NCBI RefSeq assembly: GCF_003865075.1
Contig: NZ_BHWB01000012.1
Coordinates: 1-64,000 of the forward strand
Source: Bacteroides faecalis
GTDB taxonomy: Bacteria; Bacteroidota; Bacteroidia; Bacteroidales; Bacteroidaceae
Reading direction: 5' to 3'
Length of the DNA stretch: 64,000 nucleotides
Shown: positions 46,557-55,218 of the stretch, one piece after another
Position numbering within the stretch: position 1 is the stretch's first letter
Layout: every line of letters begins with the position of its first letter
Notes under the pieces: generated by a model
The model's input: the letters and a program-made list of their open reading frames with translations, nothing else
Told to the model about the DNA's origin: nothing
Databases searched by the model: none
Translations under genes and position numbers: made by a program

Positions 46557-47561
46557 ATGATGCTTAGATCACTTTTTCTTTTAATGGCTGTAGGTTGTTC
46601 GGCAGCTTTATTTTCTCAGTCTGCACCAGACGGAGGATCGGATAATGATGAGAAACAGTACTGTAATCCTGTAATCAATTATAGTTTACCGGATCCGACG
46701 GTTATTAAAGGTGAAGACGGTTATTTCTATCTGTATGCTACGGAAGATATCAAAAATGTCCCAATTCATCGATCAAAAGACCTTGTAAATTGGGATTTTG
46801 TAGGGACGGCTTTTTCCAAAACAACTCGTCCTACATTTGAACCCAAAGGTGGAATTTGGGCTCCTGATATTAATAAAATAGGTAACCGCTATGTGCTATA
46901 TTATTCCATGTCAGTTTGGGGGGGAGAATGGACATGCGGTGTTGGTGTCGCTGTTGCCAATCAACCGGAAGGACCCTTTATTGATCATGGCAAAATGTTT
47001 CGAAGCAATGAGATCAAAATACAAAATTGTATTGACCCCTTTTATATAGAAGATAATGGCAAGAAGTATCTTTTCTGGGGTAGTTTTCATGGAATATATG
47101 GTACGGAATTGACAGAAGACGGGCTTGCTTTGAAAAAAGACGCTCCGATTTTGCAAATTGCCGGTAATGCCTACGAAGGCACTTATATTCACAAACGGGA
47201 TGGATATTATTATTTGTTTGCTTCTATCGGTAGCTGTTGCGAGGGATTGAAGAGTACTTATACAACGGTTGTTGGACGTTCCGAAAACTTGTTTGGACCT
47301 TATGTGGATAAGAGCGGCCGTCCGATGCTGGAGAACAATCATGAAATCCTGATTGGGAAGAATGATGCGTTTGTAGGAAACGGCCATAACTCGGAGATCG
47401 TTTCAGATAAGAATGGTGCAGACTGGGTGTTTTATCATGCAGTCAGTACGGCCAATCCGTCAGGACGTGTTTTGATGTTAGATCGTGTTTATTGGCAGGA
47501 TGGCTGGCCATATGTACAAGGATCCACGCCATCATTGAAGGCTGATAAACCGGAGTTTTAA
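46557..47561 (+). CDS. GH43-family glycosidase (arabinanase/arabinofuranosidase-like)
   Basis: 334 residues with a signal peptide (MLRSLFLLMAVGCSAALFSQ). The GH43 catalytic layout is clear: YSLPDPTVIKGEDGYFYLYATED (base Asp), GGIWAPDINKIGNRYVLYYSMS, NCIDPFYIEDNGKKYLFWGSF (pKa-tuning Asp) and GNAYEGTYIHKRDGYYYLFASIGSCCEG (acid Glu). The late segment GNGHNSEIVSDKNGADWVFYHAV has the metal-site His seen in arabinanase-type GH43. The protein is the size of a catalytic domain alone. It likely removes arabinose or xylose from PUL-derived oligosaccharides. It has its own promoter and terminator. Confidence 0.92.
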   Translation: MMLRSLFLLMAVGCSAALFSQSAPDGGSDNDEKQYCNPVINYSLPDPTVIKGEDGYFYLYATEDIKNVPIHRSKDLVNWDFVGTAFSKTTRPTFEPKGGIWAPDINKIGNRYVLYYSMSVWGGEWTCGVGVAVANQPEGPFIDHGKMFRSNEIKIQNCIDPFYIEDNGKKYLFWGSFHGIYGTELTEDGLALKKDAPILQIAGNAYEGTYIHKRDGYYYLFASIGSCCEGLKSTYTTVVGRSENLFGPYVDKSGRPMLENNHEILIGKNDAFVGNGHNSEIVSDKNGADWVFYHAVSTANPSGRVLMLDRVYWQDGWPYVQGSTPSLKADKPEF

Positions 47562-47588
47562 ATGACACATTTAAATGTTTTATAGTAG

Positions 47589-47628
47589 ATTTCCCCTTGT
47601 TTGCAATTGCAGATAAGGGGATTTTTGT
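47589..47628 (+). terminator. Intrinsic terminator after the second GH43
   Basis: tttccccttgtttgcaattgcagataaggggattttt: the CCCCTT/AAGGGG stem with inner TGCAATTGCA palindrome and a T-run. Confidence 0.75.
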
Positions 47629-47672
47629 GTCATATACTTGTCATAATGCAATATAAAAGGCGTTTTGACTAG

Positions 47673-47731
47673 TTTTTATCCTTTATTGAATAGAGATTTG
47701 TATTAACTTTCCTTATTTTCTGCAATCTTTG
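47673..47731 (+). promoter_or_regulatory. PUL operator and promoter of the alpha-mannan operon
   Basis: TTTTTATCCTTTATTGAATAG (47673-47693), the best copy of the motif, with -7-like AATCTTTG at 47724-47731, 51 bp from the motif start. The GH76 ATG is at 47764 and six further genes follow without terminators. Confidence 0.75.
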
Positions 47732-47763
47732 TAACTGGAAAAATGTTCTAATATTCAATTATC

Positions 47764-49023
47764 ATGAAAAACAAGACTCTCTTGGCCATAATTTTACTGT
47801 TGGCAGTATCTACGACAATGACGGGAATGGATATTCCCGGAAAAACACAGCAAAAGCCATCTACATATACAAATGATGATGTATGGGCTGCATACGAAGG
47901 ATTCAACCAGACATTGCTTGACCCTGTTAAATATATCTATAAGACCAATTCTTCTGATAAAAGTGCAAAAGATCGTTTCAATGGTGCGGCAGCTATCTGG
48001 TGCCAACCTACTTATTGGGATATGGCAATGAATGCCTATAAATTAGCCAAAGCTCAAAAAGATAAGCAAAAGACTGCTTACTACAAAGAGCTCTGTGATA
48101 AGATATATGCAGGAAATAAAGCTCAGTACACTCATTTCGATTTTGATGATAATAATGAAAATACCGGATGGTTTATTTATGATGACATCATGTGGTGGAC
48201 CATTACTTTGGCACGTGCTTACGAATTGTTTGGAGTAGAGGATTACCTCCGATTCTCGGAAGAGAGTTTTAGTCGTGTATGGTACGGATCGAAGAAAGTA
48301 GGAGATACCGGTTCATATGACAAAGTAAATGGCGGAATGTTCTGGCAATGGCAACCGATACGAAATCCGAAACCCAATCAACCGAATGATGGTAAAATGG
48401 CTTGTATCAATTTTCCGGTAGTGGTAGCTGCACTTACTCTTTACAATAATGTGCCGAAACGGAGAAAGGAATCCGCTGAAGAAGCACCCAAGTATCAGAC
48501 TAAAGCACAATATCTGGCTAAAGGAAAAGAAATTTATGAATGGGGTGTAGAGAACCTGTTGGATAAGAAAACCGGAAAGGTGGCCGATAGCCGTCATGGT
48601 AAAGGCACTCCGGCATGGAAAGCACATATTTATAATCAGGCTACTTTCATTGGAGCATCAGTTTTGCTCTATAAGGCTACCGGGAAAAAAAGTTATTTGA
48701 ATAATGCTATACTTGCTGCCGACTATTCTGTTAAGGAAATGTCTGCCGAACATAACCTACTGCCTTTCGAGAAGGGAATTGAGCAAGGCATTTACACTGC
48801 TATTTTCGCTCAATATATGGCAATGCTGGTATACGATTGCGGACAAACCCAATATCTTCCATTCTTGAAACACAATATTGAAACAGGTTGGGCAAACAGA
48901 GATAAGACACGTGATGTTTGCGGCGGTGAGTATTGGAAAGTTTTGCCGGATGGAGCTGATATCGATAGTTATTCTGCTTCCGGAATACCGGCATTAATGC
49001 TTTTATTTCCGGCAGATAAATAA
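47764..49023 (+). CDS. GH76 endo-alpha-1,6-mannanase family protein
   Basis: 419 residues with a signal peptide (TLLAIILLLAVSTTMTGM). The (alpha/alpha)6 barrel carries the GH76 catalytic Asp pair in WFIYDDIMWWTITLARAYELFG (Asp140-Asp141). Other typical stretches are AAIWCQPTYWDMAMNAYKLAK, KVNGGMFWQWQPI, HIYNQATFIGASVLLYKATG and FEKGIEQGIYTAIFAQYMAML. GH76 enzymes cleave the alpha-1,6-mannan backbone of fungal cell walls and related glycans. It leads the operon containing GH125 and GH92, which would finish the released manno-oligosaccharides. No lipobox is obvious, so it may act in the periplasm. Confidence 0.9.
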   Translation: MKNKTLLAIILLLAVSTTMTGMDIPGKTQQKPSTYTNDDVWAAYEGFNQTLLDPVKYIYKTNSSDKSAKDRFNGAAAIWCQPTYWDMAMNAYKLAKAQKDKQKTAYYKELCDKIYAGNKAQYTHFDFDDNNENTGWFIYDDIMWWTITLARAYELFGVEDYLRFSEESFSRVWYGSKKVGDTGSYDKVNGGMFWQWQPIRNPKPNQPNDGKMACINFPVVVAALTLYNNVPKRRKESAEEAPKYQTKAQYLAKGKEIYEWGVENLLDKKTGKVADSRHGKGTPAWKAHIYNQATFIGASVLLYKATGKKSYLNNAILAADYSVKEMSAEHNLLPFEKGIEQGIYTAIFAQYMAMLVYDCGQTQYLPFLKHNIETGWANRDKTRDVCGGEYWKVLPDGADIDSYSASGIPALMLLFPADK

Positions 49024-49058
49024 CCAGATAATTTTCGACGCTAATACCATTAAATATC

Positions 49059-51224
49059 ATGAATAATATACGACTACTGCTGGTCTCTTGTGTTTTATTA
49101 ATCTGTTGTCATTCGGTCGATGCGCAAAAAGTGAAAGAAAGAGAAACTAAAACTGTCTTCCAAACAGCTGATCCTTGGAAACCGGAAACAGATGTGCGTG
49201 CTGACGCAGCAATCGTATATGGTACATCGGACAGACCGGGCGTTACCTTCGAACAGCGGGTACAATCGTGGAAAAATAAAGGTTACCAAACGCAGTTTAT
49301 GACTGGCGTAGCGTGGGGAAATTACCAGGACTATTTTCTCGGAAAATGGGACGGGATTAATGACCATCTGAAAGAAGGACAAAGAGATCGTAACGGAAAT
49401 GAAATTGCACATGGACATCTGGTGCCCTACATTGTTCCTACCGAAAGTTTTATCCGTTACATGCAAGAAATGCAGATAAAACGTGTGATTGATGCAGGAA
49501 TCACTTCTATTTTTCTGGAAGAACCCGAATTCTGGATGCGTGGCGGATATAGCGAAGCTTTCAAGTCGGAGTGGCAGAAATATTATGATTTTCCATGGAG
49601 GGACCAGCAAGAATCTCCTGAAAATACATATCTCTCAAATAAACTGAAATACCACCTGTATTACAATGCACTGGATAAAATATTCTCCTATGCCAAAGAA
49701 TACGGAAAATCGAAAGGGTTGGATATCAAATGTTATGTGCCTACTCATTCATTAATTAATTATACTTCCTGGCAGATTGTAAGTCCTGAAGCCAGCTTGG
49801 CTTCATTGGACTGTGTTGATGGTTATATCGCACAAGTCTGGACGGGTACTGCACGTGAATCCAATTTCTATGATGGCGTAAGAAAAGAAAGGGTATTTGA
49901 AAATGCCTTTCTGGAATATGGCTGCATGAAGTCTATGACTGCTCCTTTAAATCGGAAAATGTATTTTCTGACAGACCCGATAGAAGACTTCCCAAGAGAC
50001 TGGCAAGATTTCAAGCGAAATTATCAGGCTACTTTCTCAGCACAACTCATGTATCCGATGGTTGATACATATGAAGTAATGCCTTGGCCCGACCGTATTT
50101 ACCTGGGATTGTATCAGGTAGCCGGAACAGACCGGAAAGAACGTATTCCGCGTTCATATTCCACTCAGATGCAAATCATGATTAATACATTGAATGATAT
50201 CCGTACTTCTGAAAAAAAAATTAGCGGAACACATGGTATTGGTGTATTGATGGCTAACTCATTGATGTTTCAGCGTTTCCCTACTCACGACGGATACGAT
50301 GATCCTCAGTTCTCCAGTTTCTACGGACAAACATTTCCCTTGTTGAAAAGAGGCGTTCCGGTAGAGCTGGTACATATCGAAAATACTCCGTTTAAAGAGA
50401 CATTCAAAGGACTTGAAGTATTGGTGATGTCCTATTCGAATATGAAGCCGATGAACCCCGAATACCATACTTATCTGGCAGATTGGGTAAAGAAAGGTGG
50501 AGTCTTAGTTTATTGTGGAGAAGATATCGATCCTTATCAATCCGTACTGGAATGGTGGAATACAGAAGGCAATCATTATAAATCCCCTTCAGAACATCTG
50601 TTCGAGGAGATGAATTTATCCCAAAATCCCACTGACGGGACCTATCGCTATGGCAAAGGAACAGTTATTGTCATGCGTGAAGATCCTAAACATTTTGTGT
50701 TGAAAGCCGGAAATGACCGGAAATATTTTGAGACCATTTCATCTGCTTATCAGAAAAAGACCGGCAAGGCTATCGAGACAAAAAACAGTTTCTTGGTAGA
50801 AAGAGGTGTCTATACTATTGCAGCCGTTATGGATGAAAGCGTTTCAAACGAGCCTTTGACATTGTCCGGATTATATATCGATCTGTTTGACAAAGATTTG
50901 CCGGTACTGACAAAGAAACAAATCCAACCTGGAGAGCAAGGATACCTGTATGATTTAAATAAAGTATCCGGTAAAGTCAAAGCAAAAGTTCTTTGCGGTG
51001 CTTCCCGTATTTATGACGAGAAAGTAGGAAAGCAGAACTATTCATTTGTAGCGAAAAGTCCGTTGGAAACAACCAATGTATCGAGAGTTCTTCTGCCAAG
51101 TCAACCCAAAAACGTAAAGGTGAACGGGAAGTCGGAGCAAGGCGAATGGGATGAAGCTTCAAAAACACTGCTACTAAGCTTTGAAAATGATCCGAATGGG
51201 GTAAATGTATCAATTGATTGGTAA
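49059..51224 (+). CDS. Unrecognised secreted protein, TIM-barrel-like with GATase-like domain (candidate glycosidase)
   Basis: 721 residues with a signal peptide (LLLVSCVLLICCHSVDAQ). I cannot name a family. Residues ~45-350 alternate in a TIM-barrel-like way. Two well-placed acidic sites resemble clan-A glycosidases: TSIFLEEPEFW (Glu154/155/157) and MVDTYEVMPWPDR (Glu339). Residues ~395-500 (GIGVLMANSLMFQ, FKGLEVLVMSYSNMKPMNPEYHTYLADWVKKGGVLVYCGED) look like the class-I amidotransferase-like domain that follows the barrel in GH42-type enzymes. The C-terminal ~180 residues are beta-rich. The gene sits 35 bp after GH76 and 19 bp before DUF4965, so it should act on the same mannan-type substrate. 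Catalytic function is inference. Confidence 0.7.
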   Translation: MNNIRLLLVSCVLLICCHSVDAQKVKERETKTVFQTADPWKPETDVRADAAIVYGTSDRPGVTFEQRVQSWKNKGYQTQFMTGVAWGNYQDYFLGKWDGINDHLKEGQRDRNGNEIAHGHLVPYIVPTESFIRYMQEMQIKRVIDAGITSIFLEEPEFWMRGGYSEAFKSEWQKYYDFPWRDQQESPENTYLSNKLKYHLYYNALDKIFSYAKEYGKSKGLDIKCYVPTHSLINYTSWQIVSPEASLASLDCVDGYIAQVWTGTARESNFYDGVRKERVFENAFLEYGCMKSMTAPLNRKMYFLTDPIEDFPRDWQDFKRNYQATFSAQLMYPMVDTYEVMPWPDRIYLGLYQVAGTDRKERIPRSYSTQMQIMINTLNDIRTSEKKISGTHGIGVLMANSLMFQRFPTHDGYDDPQFSSFYGQTFPLLKRGVPVELVHIENTPFKETFKGLEVLVMSYSNMKPMNPEYHTYLADWVKKGGVLVYCGEDIDPYQSVLEWWNTEGNHYKSPSEHLFEEMNLSQNPTDGTYRYGKGTVIVMREDPKHFVLKAGNDRKYFETISSAYQKKTGKAIETKNSFLVERGVYTIAAVMDESVSNEPLTLSGLYIDLFDKDLPVLTKKQIQPGEQGYLYDLNKVSGKVKAKVLCGASRIYDEKVGKQNYSFVAKSPLETTNVSRVLLPSQPKNVKVNGKSEQGEWDEASKTLLLSFENDPNGVNVSIDW

Positions 51225-51243
51225 ATAGAATTTATAAATAGGA

Positions 51244-53739
51244 ATGAATATTATGAGACAAAAACTAACGATGCTGTTGCTGGGAGCAGCTTCTGTACTT
51301 TCTAGCTGTAGCACCCAGATTGAACGGCATGAAAAAAATGAGTTGCGTGCTCCGGCTTATCCGCTGGTAACGATAGATCCTTATACCAGTGCTTGGTCTT
51401 TTACAGACAATTTGTATGACGGCTCTGTAAAACACTGGACAGGAAAAGACTTTCCTTTGATAGGTGTAGCCAAAGTAGACGGGCAATTCTACCGCTTCCT
51501 GGGAATGGAAGAACTGGAATTGAGACCTTTGGTGAAAACATCTGAACAGGGTACTTGGACAGGAAAATATACCATTGAAAAACCGGCTGACGGATGGCAG
51601 AATGCTGATTTCGATGACAGCAAATGGAAAGAAGGCGAAGGCGCATTCGGAACAAAAGAGAATGAAACCGCAGCAAAGACACAATGGGGAGAAGAATTTA
51701 TCTGGGTACGTCGTGTAGCCGATATTCAGGAAGACTTGACAGGTAAAAATGTATACCTGGAATATTCTCATGACGACGATGTGATCATTTATATTAATGG
51801 AATCAAGGTAGTAGATACAGGAAATGCTTGTAAGAAGCATGTACAAGTAAAATTGTCGGATGAAGTAATTGCTTCTTTGAAGAAAGGTGATAATCTGATT
51901 GCCGCCTATTGCAACAACCGCGGAGCAAATGGATTATTGGACTTCGGATTGTTGGTAGAGTTGGATGATAGCCGTTATTTTGGTCAGACAGCTACACAGA
52001 AATCTGTCGATGTGCAACCTATGCAGACTTATTACACCTTTACTTGTGGTCCGGTGGATTTGAACCTGACATTTACTGCTCCTATGTTTATGGATAATCT
52101 GGACCTGATGACACGTCCGGTTAATTATATCTCTTACGAAGTAGCTTCTAACGACGGAAAGAAGCATGAAGTAGAAATCTATTTTGAAGTTTCTCCTCAA
52201 TGGGCACTTGATCTGCCTCACCAGGAATCTGTAGCCGACAGTTTTACAGAAGGTGATTTGTTATTCTTGCGTACAGGAAGCCGTAATCAGGAAATCCTGA
52301 AAAAGAAGGGTGATGATGTACGTATAGACTGGGGACATTTCTATCTGGCTGCTGAAAAAGAGAATAGTACTTATGCTATCGGAGACGGTAAAAAACTGCG
52401 TAAGAGCTTTACGGAAAATAAGTTGGAAGCACCTTCATCAGAAGGTTATGATAAACTGGCTTTGGTACGTTCATTGGGTGAAACCAATAAAGCTAACGGT
52501 CACCTGTTGATTGGATATGACGATATTTATTCAATCCAATATTTCGGAGAGAACTTGCGTCCATATTGGAATCGCACTGGTAATGAAACAATTGTTTCTC
52601 AATTCCAGAAAGCTGAAAAAGAATATAGCACACAGATGAAGAACTGTGCGGCATTCGATAAGAAACTAATGCAGGAAGCAACTGAAGCCGGTGGACGTAA
52701 ATATGCTGAACTTTGTGCTTTGGCTTATCGCCAGGCTCTTGCTGCTCATAAATTAGTAGAAGCTCCGAATGGTGACTTGGTATTTCTTTCTAAAGAAAAT
52801 TTCAGTAACGGTTCTATTGGAACAGTCGATTTGACTTATCCTGGAGCTCCGTTGCTTTTGCTCTACAATCCGGAGTTGGTGAAGGCTACCATGAATCATA
52901 TTTTCTATTATAGTGAAAGTGGTAAATGGACAAAACCCTTTGCTGCTCATGATGTAGGTACTTATCCGATGGCTAACGGTCAGACTTATGGCGGAGATAT
53001 GCCGATAGAAGAATCTGGCAATATGGTAGTTTTGGCTGCTGCTATTGCTGCTATGGAAGGAAATGCCGAGTATGCAAAGAAACATTGGGAAACTTTGACA
53101 ACATGGACAGACTATCTGGTTGAATATGGTTTGGATCCTGAAAACCAACTTTGTACAGACGACTTCGCCGGACACTTTGCACACAATGCCAACCTTTCTA
53201 TTAAAGCAATTATGGGTGTTGCTTCATATGGTTATCTGGCAGATATGTTAGGTAAAAAAGACGTTGCAGAGAAATATACACAGAAAGCAAAAGATATGGC
53301 TGTTGAATGGGAGAAAATGGCAAATGACGGTGACCACTATCGTCTGACCTTTGACAAACCGGGAACATGGAGCCAGAAATATAACCTTGTTTGGGATAAA
53401 TTGCTGAATTTGCAGATCTTCCCGGCACAGATTGCTGAAACAGAAATCCCTTACTATCTGACAAAACAGAATAAATACGGTCTTCCGTTGGATAATCGTG
53501 AAACATATACTAAGACAGACTGGATTATGTGGACAGCTACTTTGGCTAACGATAAGGCAACTTTCGAAAAGTTCATTGATCCTGTATACTTGTTTATGAA
53601 CGAAACACCGAATCGTGTTCCGATGTCTGACTGGGTATTTACAGATGCTCCTAACCAAAGAGGTTTCCAGGCTCGCTCTGTAGTCGGTGGATATTTCATT
53701 AAGATGCTTGAAGGTAAACTGAATAACTCAAACAAATAA
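51244..53739 (+). CDS. DUF4965/DUF1793 (glutaminase A-like) secreted lipoprotein
   Basis: 831 residues. Lipoprotein signal MLLLGAASVLSSC then STQIERHEKNELRAPAYPLVTIDPYTSAWS. Order: DUF4964-like start, inserted beta-sandwich of ligand-binding type (~100-235, SHDDDVIIYINGIKVVDTG), DUF5127 region (YYTFTCGPVDLNLTFTAP), DUF4965 core (GGDMPIEESGNMVVLAAAIAAME, ENQLCTDDFAGHFAHNANLSIKAI) and DUF1793 end. Related fungal proteins are called glutaminase A, but the (alpha/alpha)6-like core resembles glycosidases, and this gene sits 6 bp before GH125. It is a close, intact relative of the frameshifted gene at 5854. The activity in Bacteroides is unknown to me. Confidence 0.88.
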   Translation: MNIMRQKLTMLLLGAASVLSSCSTQIERHEKNELRAPAYPLVTIDPYTSAWSFTDNLYDGSVKHWTGKDFPLIGVAKVDGQFYRFLGMEELELRPLVKTSEQGTWTGKYTIEKPADGWQNADFDDSKWKEGEGAFGTKENETAAKTQWGEEFIWVRRVADIQEDLTGKNVYLEYSHDDDVIIYINGIKVVDTGNACKKHVQVKLSDEVIASLKKGDNLIAAYCNNRGANGLLDFGLLVELDDSRYFGQTATQKSVDVQPMQTYYTFTCGPVDLNLTFTAPMFMDNLDLMTRPVNYISYEVASNDGKKHEVEIYFEVSPQWALDLPHQESVADSFTEGDLLFLRTGSRNQEILKKKGDDVRIDWGHFYLAAEKENSTYAIGDGKKLRKSFTENKLEAPSSEGYDKLALVRSLGETNKANGHLLIGYDDIYSIQYFGENLRPYWNRTGNETIVSQFQKAEKEYSTQMKNCAAFDKKLMQEATEAGGRKYAELCALAYRQALAAHKLVEAPNGDLVFLSKENFSNGSIGTVDLTYPGAPLLLLYNPELVKATMNHIFYYSESGKWTKPFAAHDVGTYPMANGQTYGGDMPIEESGNMVVLAAAIAAMEGNAEYAKKHWETLTTWTDYLVEYGLDPENQLCTDDFAGHFAHNANLSIKAIMGVASYGYLADMLGKKDVAEKYTQKAKDMAVEWEKMANDGDHYRLTFDKPGTWSQKYNLVWDKLLNLQIFPAQIAETEIPYYLTKQNKYGLPLDNRETYTKTDWIMWTATLANDKATFEKFIDPVYLFMNETPNRVPMSDWVFTDAPNQRGFQARSVVGGYFIKMLEGKLNNSNK

Positions 53740-53745
53740 TAAATC

Positions 53746-55209
53746 ATGAAGAAACAAGTAAAATATATTAGTACAGGTATGCTGGCGGCTATGCTGCTTT
53801 GTGGAGGACAAGTACAGGCTGCTGAGCGTATGTCGGAGATGTATGTTTGCGCTGCAGATGCCATTCAGAAAGATAACCGTCCGGTAGTCTCTGAACGTTT
53901 ATTCCATTCGGATGCAGTGGAAAAAGAAATTCTCCGTATACAGAAGTTGCTGAAGAATGAAAAATTAGCCTGGATGTTTACGAACTGTTTCCCAAATACA
54001 TTGGATACTACTGTGCATTTCCGTATTGGAAAAGATGGTAAACCGGATACCTTTGTTTATACGGGAGATATACATGCTATGTGGCTCCGCGACTCAGGTG
54101 CACAGGTTTGGCCCTACGTACAGTTGGCTAATTCTGATCCTAAATTGAAACAAATGCTGGCTGGAGTTATCCTCCGCCAGTTCAAATGTATTAATATCGA
54201 TCCGTATGCAAATGCATTTAATGATGGTCCGGTAGAAGATAATGAATGGATGACTGACTTAACAGACATGAAAGCGGAATTGCATGAACGCAAATGGGAA
54301 ATCGATTCATTGTGTTATCCGTTACGTTTGGCTTACCATTATTGGAAAACAACCGGTGATGCAAGTATATTTACTGAAGAGTGGATTCAGGCAATAACTC
54401 AGATTCTGAAGACTTTCAAAGAACAACAACGGAAAGAGGGAGTTGGACCTTATAAATTCCAACGTAAGACAGAACGTGCTTTGGATACATTGAATAATGA
54501 TGGACTGGGAGCTCCGGTAAATCCTGTAGGATTGATCGTATCTTGTTTCCGTCCTTCGGATGATGCTACTACATTGCAATACTTAGTTCCTTCTAATTTC
54601 TTTGCTGTATCTTCATTGCGTAAAGCTGCCGAAATTCTGGAAGCAGTCAATCAGAAAGAGGATCTGGCAAAAGAATGCAAATCATTGGCAAAAGAAGTAG
54701 AGACTGCTTTAAAGAAATATGCAGTATACAAACATCCTAAATATGGTAAGATTTATGCTTTCGAAGTAGATGGTTTCGGTAATCACCTGTTGATGGACGA
54801 CGCTAATGTACCGAGTCTGCTTGCAATGCCTTATCTGGGTGATGTAGATGTAAACGACAAGATTTACCAGAATACCCGTAAGTTTGTTTGGAGCGAAGAT
54901 AATCCTTACTTCTTCAAAGGAACAGCCGGTGAAGGTATTGGCGGACCGCATATCGGATATGATATGATTTGGCCGATGAGCATTATGATGAAGGCTTTTA
55001 CCAGTAAAGACGATGCGGAAATCAAAGCATGTATCAAGATGTTGATGGACACTGATGCAGGAAAAGGATTTATGCATGAATCATTCCATAAGGATAATCC
55101 GGAGAAATTTACCCGTGCTTGGTTTGCATGGCAAAACACACTCTTTGGAGAGCTGATTCTTAAATTGGTAAATGAAGGAAAAGTGGATTTGTTGAACAGT
55201 ATTAATTAA
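53746..55209 (+). CDS. GH125 exo-alpha-1,6-mannosidase
   Basis: 487 residues with a signal peptide (STGMLAAMLLCGGQVQAAE). Family signatures: ETT-like NTLDTTVHF, TFVYTGDIHAMWLRDSGAQVWPY with the catalytic Asp region, DPYANAFNDGP, CSFRPSDDATTLQYLVPSNFFA-type segment, GVGGPHIGYDMIWPMSIMM-like stretch and GKGFMHESFHKDNPEKFTRAWFAWQNTLFGELI. GH125 enzymes are metal-independent and remove alpha-1,6-linked mannose from the non-reducing end. Here they would complete the work of GH76. The start codon is 6 bp after the DUF4965 stop, which indicates tight co-expression. Confidence 0.94.
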   Translation: MKKQVKYISTGMLAAMLLCGGQVQAAERMSEMYVCAADAIQKDNRPVVSERLFHSDAVEKEILRIQKLLKNEKLAWMFTNCFPNTLDTTVHFRIGKDGKPDTFVYTGDIHAMWLRDSGAQVWPYVQLANSDPKLKQMLAGVILRQFKCINIDPYANAFNDGPVEDNEWMTDLTDMKAELHERKWEIDSLCYPLRLAYHYWKTTGDASIFTEEWIQAITQILKTFKEQQRKEGVGPYKFQRKTERALDTLNNDGLGAPVNPVGLIVSCFRPSDDATTLQYLVPSNFFAVSSLRKAAEILEAVNQKEDLAKECKSLAKEVETALKKYAVYKHPKYGKIYAFEVDGFGNHLLMDDANVPSLLAMPYLGDVDVNDKIYQNTRKFVWSEDNPYFFKGTAGEGIGGPHIGYDMIWPMSIMMKAFTSKDDAEIKACIKMLMDTDAGKGFMHESFHKDNPEKFTRAWFAWQNTLFGELILKLVNEGKVDLLNSIN

Positions 55210-55218
55210 TAAAGTATC

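Noticed and set aside
54060..54120. DSGA in GH125 as a possible flavin attachment motif
   Set aside because: MWLRDSGAQVWPY is the conserved active-site segment of GH125 and lacks the context of FMN-binding domains.
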